A DNA stretch of 64,000 nt from Sorghum bicolor (lineage: Eukaryota; Streptophyta; Magnoliopsida; Poales; Poaceae). Below, piece by piece: positions 33,965 to 45,700 of this stretch (its first letter is position 1; every line of letters begins with the position of its first letter). Both the position numbers and the translations under genes were made by a program. Below the pieces are notes generated by a model, which was not told the origin of the DNA, made no database searches, and was given only the letters and a program-made list of their open reading frames with translations. The stretch covers positions 4,557,001 through 4,621,000 of the forward strand of contig NC_012874.2 of the NCBI RefSeq assembly GCF_000003195.3. The letters are read 5' to 3'.

Positions 33965-35608
33965 CTTGAGGAGTGGTTTTCTTTGGATGTCACATGGCTG
34001 CGATCCACCAAGATCCTTGACCCCGGCATAGTGCTTAATGATTTTCAACCTTCCAGCTGGGTCGGACGCCATGAAGAACTTGGTCGCTCTTTCGTTACAG
34101 GCGATATCCATCACAGTTGGCCACAGATTGGTGCACTCACTTGCACCACACTCCCTAGCCATCTGCTGCACTTTCTCAATCTTCCTTTCCATTTTCTTTT
34201 GCTTACGACAGAGAAATTTCTGCCTAGCTTCCCAGCTGCTCTGCATAATCTCTAGAAGTTCCTTTATTCTCTTGTCAGTGTACGCAACTTCTTCTGGGCT
34301 CATTGGCTTCTCGTTCGGGTTGGATCCAATGCTGCGTACACTGCCGCTGCTCCTCCTGTCATTGCTCCCAGTGCTTTGCAGGGTTAGGTGGTCATCTTCC
34401 TCATCTTCTTTGCTGGATCCATCAACTGCTACTCCAAGGAAGTCCATTTCTGGCTTCTTCTGCAAAACGCGAAACAACAAGATCAGAATCAATAACAGAT
34501 CAGAAGTAAACCTGGGAATGGCTTGGGCTGAAACCGGGTTCTTAGTTTGGTTTTTCATTTGGATCTTCACGATTCGAGTGAAAATGGGGTAAAGAGGCCG
34601 GTGGATTGGTTCGATCTGGACTGTCAGTGAACTGGATCGGCGATGGGTCCCGTACGTCGTCGTCCGCCGACCGCGACCTCGTCCAGGTAGCAGATGAAGG
34701 CCCCGCGCACCCGGACCGTGGGCATCGCGGCCACGGCCTTCTTCCTGGTCGGTGGCGTGTTCTGCCAGCTCGATCGGGTCGGCATCGGCCACGTACTCCA
34801 GAGCAGATCCAGCCCGGCCCGAGGAACAGGTCCCCGAGCATGATCAGGCCGTCGGGGCCAAGGGCAGCGGCGCCGCAGTCCCCGCCCCTTCGCACTTGTC
34901 CCATGAGCATGGCGCACGTGTCAGCGGGCCTCATGAGCACGACCCGCTCGCGCGCAGCGTCGGCGTCGATCGTGTTGAGCAGCTGCAGGAGGGCGATGTT
35001 GCAGTACTACCTTTGCGCTAGAGCCACGAGGTCCCCTCTAGGCTCTAGCTCCGCCGCCGTCGAGGCCGTGGCGAGCCTCCGGTCTTCCCAGCAGTTCCGC
35101 CCGACGCCCGTCCCTCCTCTGCTCAAGGGGCCTCCCGGCGGACGGACGGCGAGCGAGTTCATGAAATTCATCCACGGGCTAGGTTGGTTTATGTTGACGA
35201 GGGATTGTGGTGGGGTGGGCTAACTAATGAACAATGGTGAAGCAATAACAGATCATATACCTTGCCATTAATGTTCTCGTTGCCCACAGTGCAGTGGATG
35301 CGCTTGTCCACCGTTGGCGCCGCCATCCTGGAAGATGTCCCCGCTGGCGCCGGCGCTGTCGAATTCTTCTCCTTCCTCACCTCAAGCATGAAGGGGGCCG
35401 CCGCCGCCGAGGGAAGGCGTTTCTTCTCCAATGTTAATGCTGAAGAAGAGGGCGCCAACGCTGACTTCCACATCAATCCCAGCGGGGCGGCCGCGATGGC
35501 CTCCTGCTTCACCTCTTTTAACGGGGGCGCGGCAGAGGAGGCATCCGCAGGGGTAAACCTCCCAGTGGGTGGGCCGTTCACCTCCCACGGCGTCTCTGGC
35601 CTCGTCAT
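33965..35608 (-). CDS. Unclassified coiled-coil gene, at least two in-phase exons (captured or PIF-ORF1-like)
   Basis: Exon 1 runs from ATG 35608 (MTRPETPWEVNGPPTGRFTP) to 35261 with donor GGCAAG|GTATATG. Exon 2 starts at 34459 after TTTTGCAG and reads KKPEMDFLGVAVDGSSKEDE to a donor CTCAAG|GTATGT at 33965. Both are multiples of three (348 and 495 nt), so they join without a stop. The middle is Ser-rich with a Lys/Glu-rich helical stretch (DKRIKELLEIMQSSWEARQK, KKMERKIEKVQQM) likely to form a coiled coil. This resembles the C-terminal part of plant Myb/SANT-like proteins that accompany PIF/Harbinger transposases, but I cannot identify it firmly. Further exons would lie to the left, where only the PIF relic is visible, so the gene may be incomplete. 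Confidence 0.5.
34592..35190. other. GC-rich block inside the intron of the preceding gene
   Basis: High-GC sequence open on both strands. The minus strand reads protein-like segments (LLQLLNTIDADAARERVVLM, MPTVRVRGAFICYLDE) over two frames. The look is that of captured exons from an unrelated host gene, but no family is recognised. Confidence 0.4.
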
Positions 35609-36106
35609 CTCGGATTCGGAGGCTCGAGGGAGTGTATGGAGGGCGGTCGCGGCGCGTGTGGAGGTAAGAGGGCAATCAACTAAATAGCCCGGCGGGCGGG
35701 GGAGGCCCTCAAGAGGATGACGACATCCAGAGGCGGCGGAACGAATGAAAACAGTCATGTGCACAGAAATTGAAAAATATATATTATTGGGTTTAGTATG
35801 GAAAAATGAATAGGTTATTTTCGGTCCTCCGCGCTACGTGACGGCCGCTGCGGCACCTACGACTACGAACACCTAGCCCACCAACACGGAAATTTCACAC
35901 ACATGTACGCACAAACAGAAACTGACACATCGTAAAGTAAACACACACACCCATACACACACTCACACACAACTACACGCTGACACACACACGCGTTCAG
36001 GTACGGAGAGGATAGAGGACGCCATTCTGGCTTTCTCCCTCACTCGTACTATTTGTGTTGCTGTGCTTGTTGTTACTTTTGCTCTTATAAAAAAGCATCA
36101 ATTTTG

Positions 36107-36351
36107 GGCCTTGTTTAGTTCCCCAAAAATTTTGCAAAATTTTCCAGATTCCCCGTCACATCGAATCTTTAGATGTATGCATGAAGTATTAAATATAGAT
36201 AAAAATAAAAACTAATTGCACAGTTTGATCGAAATTGACGAGACGAATCTTTTGAGCCTAGTTAGTCCATAATTAGACAATATTTGTCAAATACAAACGA
36301 AAATGCTACTATTCTTATTTTGCAAAAAAAATTTCGAAGTAAACAAGGCCT
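36107..36351. mobile_element. Tourist-like MITE, TSD TTG
   Basis: 245 bp, GGCCTTGTTTAGTTC...AAACAAGGCC, flanked by TTG at 36104-36106 and 36352-36354. A partial, diverged copy of the same family follows at about 36411-36530. Confidence 0.88.
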
Positions 36352-36362
36352 TGGTTATTTTT

Positions 36363-36401
36363 GTAATGTAGTGTAATGTAATGTAATGTAATGTAATGTA
36401 A
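36363..36401. repeat. (GTAAT)n microsatellite
   Basis: About seven near-perfect TGTAA/GTAAT pentamers sit between two MITE copies. A separate CA-rich low-complexity run is at about 35940-36000. Confidence 0.9.
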
Positions 36402-36530
36402 CGACTCGGTCTTGTTTAGTTGGTGAAAAACTTTGCAAAATAATACTATAGTATTTTGTTTATATTTAACAACTAATTTGTCCAACCATGAACTAGTTTT
36501 AAAAAATTCGTCTCGCAAATTATAGAAGAA

Positions 36531-38183
36531 CTTTTTTTTGGAGTTTTCTAGGGAGGTCACTAGGATTAGATCGACACCAAATCTTAGTATTAGAAAAAGG
36601 TTATATGCTACATCATTGACCATTGAAGTCTGGAATCTATACTATACTCCTAAAGTACAGTAACATTTTACCACCGCACATTATGTACTATTCCAAGCAC
36701 AGTAACATTTTACCACCGCGCGATCTCTGACCTCCCCACTACAACCATCCATGTCTCCCACCTTCCAGATCTCTATCCTATCGCATCCCCTCCTGAATTA
36801 AAAAAGAGCATCTCATACCTTCCAGGCCCCTGTCGTATTCCCTCATCTCAAAAAAAGATACTACATCTACTGTATCCTCGCTTCAGACCCGAGCACAGTT
36901 TTCGCGATTGGGGCTGCACGCTATATGTAAATATTCACTTCTGCTTTTACCGCTTCATGTTTCTACACTATACTTTTAATAACAGGGGTGAGCAAGATCC
37001 ACTAGGAATCACCGGCTCGATCTGTCTGCCAGGTATTGCAGAAAAAAAAAAGAATAGAAGCTTTTCTAGGGTTTACAATATAAAATCTCCTAACACATTA
37101 CAATACACATCAGCGCACGTTGAAAATAACGAAAGTATAGAGGTCTAGGTGCAAAATGTTTGTCCTATTAGTTTCCTTTTCTTTTATTCTTTAAATCAGC
37201 TAAAAATTGATAAATGCATAGTAATTCATAGAAAAATCTAAAAATTACAAAACAAAATTATTGAGCTCCACATATGTAGATCCATGCAGTAAACAAAAAA
37301 TATCACAAATTTTAGTACATTTTTTTGCTGGAGATGCTTGCTTATGTTTTTAATGTAAAATTGAAATGGTATCTTGCTTCAATTATTATGAAAATTTTAT
37401 GGTAGCCTATTTAATGTGGTGCATGATTTGTGGTAAAAGTTTTAGCACCATTCAAGCATATCTCACTAATTTACTAATTTACCTAGATTTATGCTTGCTA
37501 AATAGTTTATAGTCAATTTGAGTATGTAAAAATAAAAAAGGATGCTTCTACTACCTTTGCATGATGTATTGGTATGTTATATGAACACTTTATAAGCCTA
37601 TGTGTTCATAATCTATATACATTTAACTGATATATCATATTTCATAAGAATCCTAATCTAAATAAAAAATAAATCTAGCAACAAACTTCTCATGTTTTAA
37701 TATAATACTAAGGTATATTAAGAGGTAATATTAGAGTAAGATAAGGTTTGCCTAATTTCTATTTTTATTATTAAGTAAATATGTCTCAAAGCTACATATT
37801 ATTGTAAATATTAACTACTGTAAATATTAACTATCTATACCAATCAATAAAATAAATTATGGTCTTCAAATTTTATAAAAAGGATAAATATAAATAGATA
37901 TGTAACATTATGTCATCACTTTCTATGGTCATTTGATGTTTTTTCCGTCGCAACACACGGGCATATTTACTAGTTATTACATAACAATAAGATGTTTAAA
38001 ACATACAAGATAAAATAGTTCAACTTCAAACAAATATTACATCAAATGCATGGATACATAGAAACACAAATGATAAGGGCGTCTCCAATAGCGGAAGCAC
38101 ATGCAACCAATCACTAGGAGAAAGGTCACCGTTTTCTAAATCACTCACAGTTCCTAATCTTGTGGTACCATGCACGCCTCTAA
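36531..38183. other. Non-coding CACTA interior
   Basis: AT-rich. Short open frames (for example 36957-37148) have no recognisable content. Confidence 0.45.
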
Positions 38184-41100
38184 TCACCATTCCCAGCGGG
38201 GAGGGTGATTGATGTTGTTCGCGATCTCTTCCGCATCCCTTTGGATGATAAGCTTTCTTCCGTAGTCACTAGACGAAAAAAAGAAAAGCACCCTCTGAGG
38301 GTTGGCCACTATCCGATTTAGCGCGAGCCATTCATTGGGGGTATCTTCCGGAGTAATGTTACACCTTTCTGCGAATGCCAACATACGCTCGGTAGCCGAG
38401 CGTGCACTTGAGTGACTGCCGGAGCCCTGAAAAGTATAAAAAATACCTTTGATTATATGAGCATCGGAGGTGTTCTTTTCTAAAAATGCCTTTAATTATA
38501 CAATTTAGTTTAGAATATGTTCCGTCCTCAACTCTGCCTCGCACACGCAAAGCACCCACCTACCGTGCGGCTCTGCACGCCTGGAGAGTGGGAAGGTTCC
38601 ATCCGTCCGCCGACAGATGGGCCCGCAGAGACGGCGACAGCCGACAACCACGTTCCGTGGCGCCTTCACTACCAAGTGGACCCAGCAAGACTAACGGTGA
38701 CGGCCCGACCGACGGACCTGTTGCGTCCTGCCGTGTCGTTCCACCCACCCTCCACTTCAACGCACACGCACGGATATATCCCACACGCACACCCCGTCCC
38801 TCGGCACCCACAACCGCTTACACATCACCGTCCCTCCTTCCCCAATCTCACGCCACTCCCACAGAAATCCCCTCCCAAAATCTCGCCTCCCAGATCGATC
38901 GCCACCCTTCTCGACGCGCGTAAACCCTAGCGGGCGCGGCGGCTGCGACTCCCGCGATTCACCACCAGCGGCGGCCTCGCTCCCTCGACCGATGGCGGTG
39001 CTGCCCTTGTCCACTTGAGGACGATGGCCCTGCTCCCATGGAGGCATGCCCTCCGCCGGCCGCTGCTGCCTAATCGCGGTCGCGGCCAGACCAAGGGATG
39101 GTGAGAAGCAGCAGGTCGGGCTGATCTAACGCGGTCGGCCTGGATCCGGCTCGTGGAGGGCGAGAGATGAGGACTGTTGAGTCATTCAATCTCGGTTGAT
39201 CATCTTGCCGCCGCCGGAGCCATTCTCCAGGGGAAGGTCGTTTACTGTCCCCCATGCTCCCCGACTCCTCCGCATACAACTGCAATTGTACCTCCTATCG
39301 TTGATCCTGAATTCTCCGGGCAGCCAGCTGAGTTATTCGATCTCCGTCCTCACAGCCTGTTAGGTTCGTGTGTGTGTGTTTGCAGGTTTGCTACCGCTCC
39401 TACTAATCATGCTTAAATTATCACTAGACAATTGGACAGCTCATGTTTCATACAACACGTCATCAGTGAGTTTTGGTTTTGTTTGGTTTCAGTATAAATA
39501 AAAGGAAGCAGCGAGGGCTTGGTACATCTACAGGCCTCGGTGGATCAAAAGGGGCCACAAATTTTGGCCTTGTTTAGTTCGCAAAAATTTTCAAGATTTC
39601 CCGTCACATCGAATCTTTGGTCGCATGCATGGAGCATTAAATATAGATAAAAATAAAAACTAACTGCACAGTTTACCTGTAATTTATGAGATTAATCTTT
39701 TGACTCTAGTTATTCTGTGATTGGACAATGTTTGTCAAATAAAAACGAAATGCTACAGTAGCCAAAAACAAAAATTTTTGCCAACTAAACAAGGCCTTTG
39801 ATTGCGAGGGTACATATATTGTATTCAATGCTGCTGACACACTGTTCTTCAGCGATCTCAGTTCTCAGGAGAAGGTATTCAGTTGTTTTACCGGATGCAA
39901 ACTACGCACAGTTTTTGGTTTCTTGCTCTTTTCTGATAATCTGTTTACTTGCACTAGGATCCACTGAGATCGAAGTCCATCCATTTCAGCAACTCAAGAA
40001 CCCACTGTGCCATACATTCGACTCAGAGGCCAAAGAGGGGCATGACCTCATCATTGGGATGGGATCAGGGGATGGTTAGTGGAGATGATTAGGTGAGCCC
40101 CGTTATGATTCAAACTGGACTGTGCATAAGTATGGGACCTTCATTTTTGTTTCTTTTATGGGCTGTTGTGCAGTCTATTCAATGTTGCTGAGGCAACAGT
40201 TACAAGATCCTCGAAGAAAACCCATGGCAGCTCTACATTACAATAAGGGTGATAAAGATGTATCGCCCAATGGAAGGTATATGATTGGATTTTTCATTAC
40301 TAATTTGAATGACCTACATGATACTTCTCATCTTTTGAATTTATCAACATTTTTCATAATATTCTGATGGAATGTATGATAAAAAGTGAGCAGCTGCTAG
40401 TTATAGAGCTTGATAATAATTTGGCAGACTTTATTTTGGACTTTTGGTTGATTTTGAATTGCTGTTCTATCTTTTGTTGTTTTCAGAACAAGGATGGGAT
40501 GGGAACAGAGACTGTACATTTTCAGCTGTGAAGGATCAATTCCGCTGTGAATGATCAAGTAAGGTAACTTATGTTTCTCCCGTGACTGCTTTCCTAAACT
40601 GAATTACTTTGGTGGTGAAGCAAGATGCTTTAGCCATAGAATCAATTTTGTTCTGCCATGTGGGACATGTAATTAGGAGCATGAGTAGAGGATCATAGTG
40701 TACCTGCTGATAATATGGATTGTTGTTGAAGTTCTGGGGCGGCGGCATGTTGTTGTTTTGGGACGGTGCCATGTTGTTGAAGTTCTGGGGCGGCGCCTGC
40801 TGTTCAGAGTATTGCTGGTGCTGGTATTAGGATTTTGAATAGAGTAAGTTCAAAACACACTTCAAAACAAAGAGCACAAGCAACCTAGGAAATTAAAATT
40901 ATTTTAGTTATTGCATAACAAGATTGACTTAACACACCCAAGATTTACAAAACATGACCAAGCATTGCATACAAGACATATTAAAACATGAATATATTAA
41001 TTCCATGATGCTCAATAATTATATTTATTAAAGCACATAATTCATATTTAATTATGTATTTACATATGTTACAAGTTTACCTGAGGGGGAGGTTGCATGT

Positions 41101-41647
41101 TGAAGTCCTGGGCCGGCTCTAGTTGATAGTCTGCCTGAGGGGGTTCATTTTGTGCATGAGGGAGATGTTGGTTGTTGATGTTCGGCCGTGGTTCATTGTC
41201 TGCGTGAGGGAGAGGTTGGTTGTTGATGGTCCAGAGTTGCTCTGGCAAGTTCAGGTTGTAGAGGCCGGCTATCTCTTCGGCGCCAAACCCCTGTGCGAAG
41301 TAGAACACTATGTTCTCTGGATTAATCCCGTTTTGCAGCAAGAATTGTGTCTGCTCGGGTGTAAGCATATTGTTGGGCTGCTGCTGGTTCAGGTCCGGGA
41401 CCTGGTGCTGCTGCTGGTTTTGGGTTCGCGATCGGCGGCTGCTGCTGCTGGGTCGACGGCGGCTGCTGCTCATACTATCCCGGATCGGCTGCTGCTGCTG
41501 GGTTGGGCCCTGGATAGGCTGCTGCTCGGAGCTGCCGGCGTAGGTGTGGTATGGGTGTTGGATCGGCTGCTGCTCGAAGGGATTGGGCGTGGGTGGCTGT
41601 GAGCTGGAGCTACCGGCGTTGAGGTGGTATGGGTGTTGTCCAGCCAT
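38184..41647 (-). CDS. Gln/Pro/Asn-rich protein gene carried by the CACTA, three in-phase exons
   Basis: Exon 1 (41647-41081; 189 codons) starts MAGQHPYHLNAGSSSSQPPT and is rich in Gln, Pro, Ser and Asn. It contains one ordered-looking segment, LTPEQTQFLLQNGINPENIV. Exon 2 (40820-40704; 39 codons) continues HQQYSEQQAPPQNF with NNM/QNFNN repeats. A third exon (38426-38184) beginning GSGSHSSARSATERMLAF and ending RDAEEIANNINHPPRWEW joins in the same phase (TTTTCAG acceptor). Total 308 residues. A TATA-like TATTTATAG lies about 100 bp upstream of the ATG (41751-41760). I do not recognise the family; composition suggests a transcription-related or scaffold protein. The link to exon 3 rests on phase and splice sites only, because a foreign gene fragment (39490-40560, opposite strand) lies in the intron. 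Confidence 0.6.
38485..39420. other. GC-rich captured segment, coding strand unresolved
   Basis: A compositional island within the CACTA, open on both strands (38486-38930 plus, 38757-39047 minus), with promoter-like CCAAT/AT-poor sequence and an AAACCCTAG run at about 38920-38932. It may be the 5' region of the WDR20/creC-like gene whose exons follow from 39490. No motif supports a product. Confidence 0.4.
39490..40560 (+). pseudogene. Transduplicated fragment of a WDR20/creC-like WD40-repeat gene (four partial exons)
   Basis: The plus strand encodes consecutive pieces of the plant WD40 family annotated as 'catabolite repression protein creC' (WDR20/DMWD relatives). They are: about 39490-39562 plus 39800-39874 (GLGTSTGLGGSKGATNFDCE, then GTYIVFNAADTLFFSDLSSQ); 39957-40075 (DPLRSKSIHFSNS, then after a 1-nt shift NPLCHTFDSEAKEGHDLIIG); 40171-40276 (YSMLLRQQLQDPRRKPMAAL); and 40487-40560 (GNRDCTFSAVKDQ). 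Introns with GT/AG sites are still present, so genomic DNA was captured, not a cDNA. The first exon is split by a MITE, the second carries a frameshift, and the last ends in a stop. The fragment lies antisense inside an intron of the Gln-rich gene. Confidence 0.82.
39566..39796. mobile_element. Tourist-like MITE inside the captured WD40 exon, TSD TTT
   Basis: 231 bp, GGCCTTGTTTAGTTC...AACTAAACAAGGCC, flanked by TTT (39563-39565, 39797-39799). Removing it and one TTT restores the reading ACA AAT TTT GAT TGC GAG (TNFDCE) of the surrounding exon. This fixes its ends and target duplication exactly. Confidence 0.92.
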
Positions 41648-41782
41648 GACGAGGAGATAGGCGAGGAGGACGGGTGGATTTTGATTGGGAGTGTGTGTGC
41701 CAGTGAGGCGCGTGGGGCTTGGCGCTTCTACTTGTAGTGTGTCTACTATACTATAAATAGAAGTAGTGGGGGAAGTAGTAAC

Positions 41783-42125
41783 GCCCTGTTTAGTTCCCTA
41801 TCCAAAATTTTTTCATCCATCCCATCGAATCTTTGGACACATGCATGGAACATTAAATGTAGATAAAAAAATAAACTAATTACACAGTTTAGTTAAGAAT
41901 CGCGAGACGAATCTTTTAAGCCTAGTTACTCCATGATTAGCCTTAAGTGCTACAGTAACCTACATATGCTAATGACAGATTAATTATGCTTAATAAATTT
42001 GTCTTGCAGTTTCCTGACGAGCTATATAATTTGTTTTTTTATTAGTTTCTAAAAACCCCTCCCGACATCCTTCCGACACATCCGATGTGACACCCAAAAA
42101 ATTTTCGTTCTCAATCTAAACAGTC
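41783..42125. mobile_element. Longer MITE related to the Tourist-like family
   Basis: About 340 bp. The left end GCCCTGTTTAGTTCCCTA resembles the inverse of the right end (GGACTGTTTAGATTGAGAAC on the minus strand). The interior shares blocks with the 240-bp family (ATCGAATCTTTGGACACATGC, GAGACGAATCTTTTAAGCC). Exact ends are uncertain. It lies just upstream of the Gln-rich gene's promoter. Confidence 0.6.
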
Positions 42126-42487
42126 CCTATATCCAAAAATAGTGTAGGACCTACCACTACCCATCATCTCTCCTTCACTGTTGTCATGCATGGCAAAAGA
42201 AAAGGGTTTGACAGCCATGAAGGACAACACGAGAGAGATTCCGGGGCAGCCTTCCATTCGTTTCTAGAGGACAGCGAGAGAGATTCTCTGGCTGGGTGCG
42301 CAGTGACCGGTGCACTGCAGTAACCGCTGGACCGCCTGCCTCCCCCCTGGCCGGGCATCCAGAGCGCGGCGGAGCCAATGTGGGTGGCACGCACGACATA
42401 CGCAATTAATGCTGCATTCATATACTCATTGCATGCAGTTGTAGGCTAGAGGTGAGACAAAGCAAGAAAGTATCTATGCTCTATTCA

Positions 42488-42729
42488 GGCCTTGTTTAGT
42501 TCTAAAAAATTTTGCAAAATTTTTCAGATTCTCCGTCACATCGAATCTTTAGACGCATGCATGGAGTACTAAATATAGATGAAAATAAAAACTAATTGCA
42601 CAGTTTGGTCGAAATTGACAAGACGAATCTTTTGAGCTTAGTTAGTACATGATTGGATAATTTTTGTCAAATACAAACGAAAGTGCTACAGTGTCGATTT
42701 TGCAAAAAAATTTGGAACTAAACAAGGCC
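42488..42729. mobile_element. Tourist-like MITE, TSD TCA
   Basis: 242 bp, GGCCTTGTTTAGTTC...GGAACTAAACAAGGCC, flanked by TCA at 42485-42487 and 42730-42732. Confidence 0.92.
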
Positions 42730-42732
42730 TCA

Positions 42733-45700
42733 ATGATCTGATCGAAAGCAATGACACGTCTACTGTTTACATGTGCATGATCCATAAACTCACACAGCTA
42801 AGTGCAAGTATGTAGCCTCAGGCTTTGCAGCAGCCTTCATCACCACAGCTACATATGCTGCATCAATCACAAGCTCTTTGTGTGTTTGTGTGTGACAACA
42901 CGAGGCAGCAGGCCAAGCAAGGAAAAATATATATACTGTGTCAATCACAAGCTCTGTGCGTGTGTTTGGAGTATATGCACAAAGCAGCTAGCACAGGCGG
43001 CAGAGAGAGAAGAGAGAGAGATGTTGGCACTACTTGGCCTGGCTAGGTACCAATGCACCACATGCCAACAAATATGAACATTAATTCCAAAACCCCTCTA
43101 TTACTCTCTCTCTCTCTCAGCAGAAAGGACAAAGGAAAGAGCCAAAACAAAGGTAGAGATGCATCCAATGCGTTGCCCGCTCACCCCTGTTCCCTGATGC
43201 CTTGAGGTGACCAGCCAAAGCCACTAAACACCAATGCATGCAAATGTAGGAGTACCTAAAGCCTGAGTTGTCATTCAGGCATGGCTTGCACACTAATCCA
43301 AGTGTTGGTATTCACTTGTTCAAAGCAGCCATGTAATCAAAGGTAAATTGATGAGCCTCCTCGTTATTATTATTCCGATATAGTGTAATTATGTATTTAC
43401 AGGTGCCCTCTCCAAAATGTAAGGATCGACACCAAATGTATCCATCAACAAGTGACCTATCTGCTTCCTTCTCTCGACTTTGTAAGTTTTTCCTTTCAGC
43501 CATCTACATTCTGAGTTGTAAATTAATAAAGCATGGTTATTTTCAGAACTTAAATAAATTCAGTTATATAAAATCTTCATACATACTTTATGGGAAGTAA
43601 GTGCAAGTTCGATTGTAGACACTTTGTGTCATTTTAACATAGGTGCAGCTTTGCCGCTTGTATATAACTCCTGCTATTGATGTGTTCAAAATTAATGATT
43701 TCTTAGTCTACAAACTATATGATGCCTATAGTTCGGTTGGAATTATCAAAGTTTATTAATCTGGGCATCTGCTATTGTTTTCATGTATATGATGACATTG
43801 GTTCACAGTGACTATGGATTTTAGGATCTAGGAAAAATTACCGACTTAGCGAGAACCCATACAAAATATTTTGCTATAGGAATTCAAATTTTCTAGGCAT
43901 TATGCTTGCATCATTTATGCACAGTTAATTAAGTTTTCTCTATATTAGGACAAAAGGGCCGTCTTTTAAGCCTTTCTTTGTCAGACAAAGTTTCAGGGAC
44001 CATCCTATCTCTTATTCTCTTTCTTGCTTGTTCCTGTATCAGCTTGGTTGGTTCCAATTGTTTCTTTCATCCTCAGTTATAATAATTTAGCAAACCTATT
44101 AGTCATATCAAAAGCACTCTGCAAATATTGACACAGATTCCTCGCTGGACATCTCCGACGACAATGAACATTGCTGGGAACCTGACTGTAGCTGCAAGTC
44201 TGCAACTTCTGATCATCATTGCACCCATGTCGAAGCCGAACAGAGACCGCACACACATTGCTTCTGTATATAATATTTCTACTCAACACTCTATTATGCT
44301 TTTGGATACTACATCTGACAAAGCATACAATGGACATCATACTAATTTTGTATAATATATCAACGCGCACCACTGTAATGTTTTTCTATATGCGCAGCTC
44401 AAATCTGCCATCCGACAAACTTGCGAGCCAAGTAATATTATGTATATATAGCTATGCTTCCTAAATGATACTTCAATCTATAAGCACTATCATGTTTGCC
44501 ACTATTACAACAGTCGTGTTTCAAATAACCATACAAATGTTACATGCTATTGTCGACACAATGAAGCAATTTAAGATGCTTTAATCTCACGCGCAAAGGC
44601 GTGTGCCATCCACTAGTATATATGCATCGCTAGCTGCATGTCTGGCCAGCCCTGTTGGCTCCTGCTGTGCAGTGTGCTCCATGCCTCCACTAGCAGCATC
44701 GCTGTCTTGGCCACCAAGCCCCGTCTCCACGCCTCCACCACCGCATGCATCGCACTGATGGCCACCAAACCCTGACTGCATGCTGCATGTGAACGCAGAA
44801 AAAGGTGTAGGAAGAGTGCTTTCGTGCTCCCTCGACTGTCAGCTAACATCGGGCTTTGGTGCTGGACTGTCAGCGCCTCAGCGGCATGCCTTGCACCCAT
44901 GGTCAGCCAGCCGCGCCGCACAACGCATTATTAATTGACCTATACATAAGACACACGTATATACTAGAATATGGATATGCAGTGGCCTACAGGACACACG
45001 TATATACTCGATGAAAATGGTACAAATATTTAACCGAACGTATATACTCCGAACGTATATACTCCATGGAAACCGATCGATTCAGCCTGTTTTACCTGTC
45101 CGATAGCACAAATGGTCTTTAATTGAACCGAGCTAGTGTCCCTATTCGATCTTTAACCGGTCCACCACCGATTCTGTCCTGTCTCAATAACTAGGGTTGA
45201 CGTACAAAGTATTGTGCACCGCCAAGAGAGCCCGCATTCCATCCATGGTTGCATGCTTTGGTGTGGCCCGCAGCCCTGCCGCCTCCGTCCATTCATGGCC
45301 GGTCAAGGCCGCCTCTGTCCATTCATGGCCGGTCAAGGCCTCCATCGAGCAGTCAAGCCTTTGGATCATCGTTCAGGTCCCCGTTCAAGTGGCTCGAGGA
45401 GACGAGTGCCACGCATGCCTGCATGTTCGTACTTGGCAGAAGTTCGTGAAAATAGTCATATCCCTCGAGTCTACCATGTATTGCTGTGAGTTTTACTTTA
45501 TATTATTGCATATTACTTTTATTTATTTATATCAATTTACTTTCTTGTATATATTAAAATCTTGTAGATTTATTTTATTGCAATTTATGTTCTTGGTATA
45601 AGTTGCAAAGTAATCTTGAAAATTACATATCAAAGACCAATAGGGGTGCTACCCGTACTGGGCTTTTATTATAAATAAAAGGTAACTTTAGAAATGGCAG

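Noticed and set aside
35189..35764. Plus-strand frame 35262-35687 as the true gene
   Set aside because: The minus-strand frame has a start, a consensus donor and an in-phase partner exon at 34459; the plus frame has none of these. Not fully excluded.
42990..43040. AGAAGAGAGAGAG stretch resembling the start of miR529
   Set aside because: Similarity stops after about 13 bases of simple GA repeat, and no opposing arm was found.
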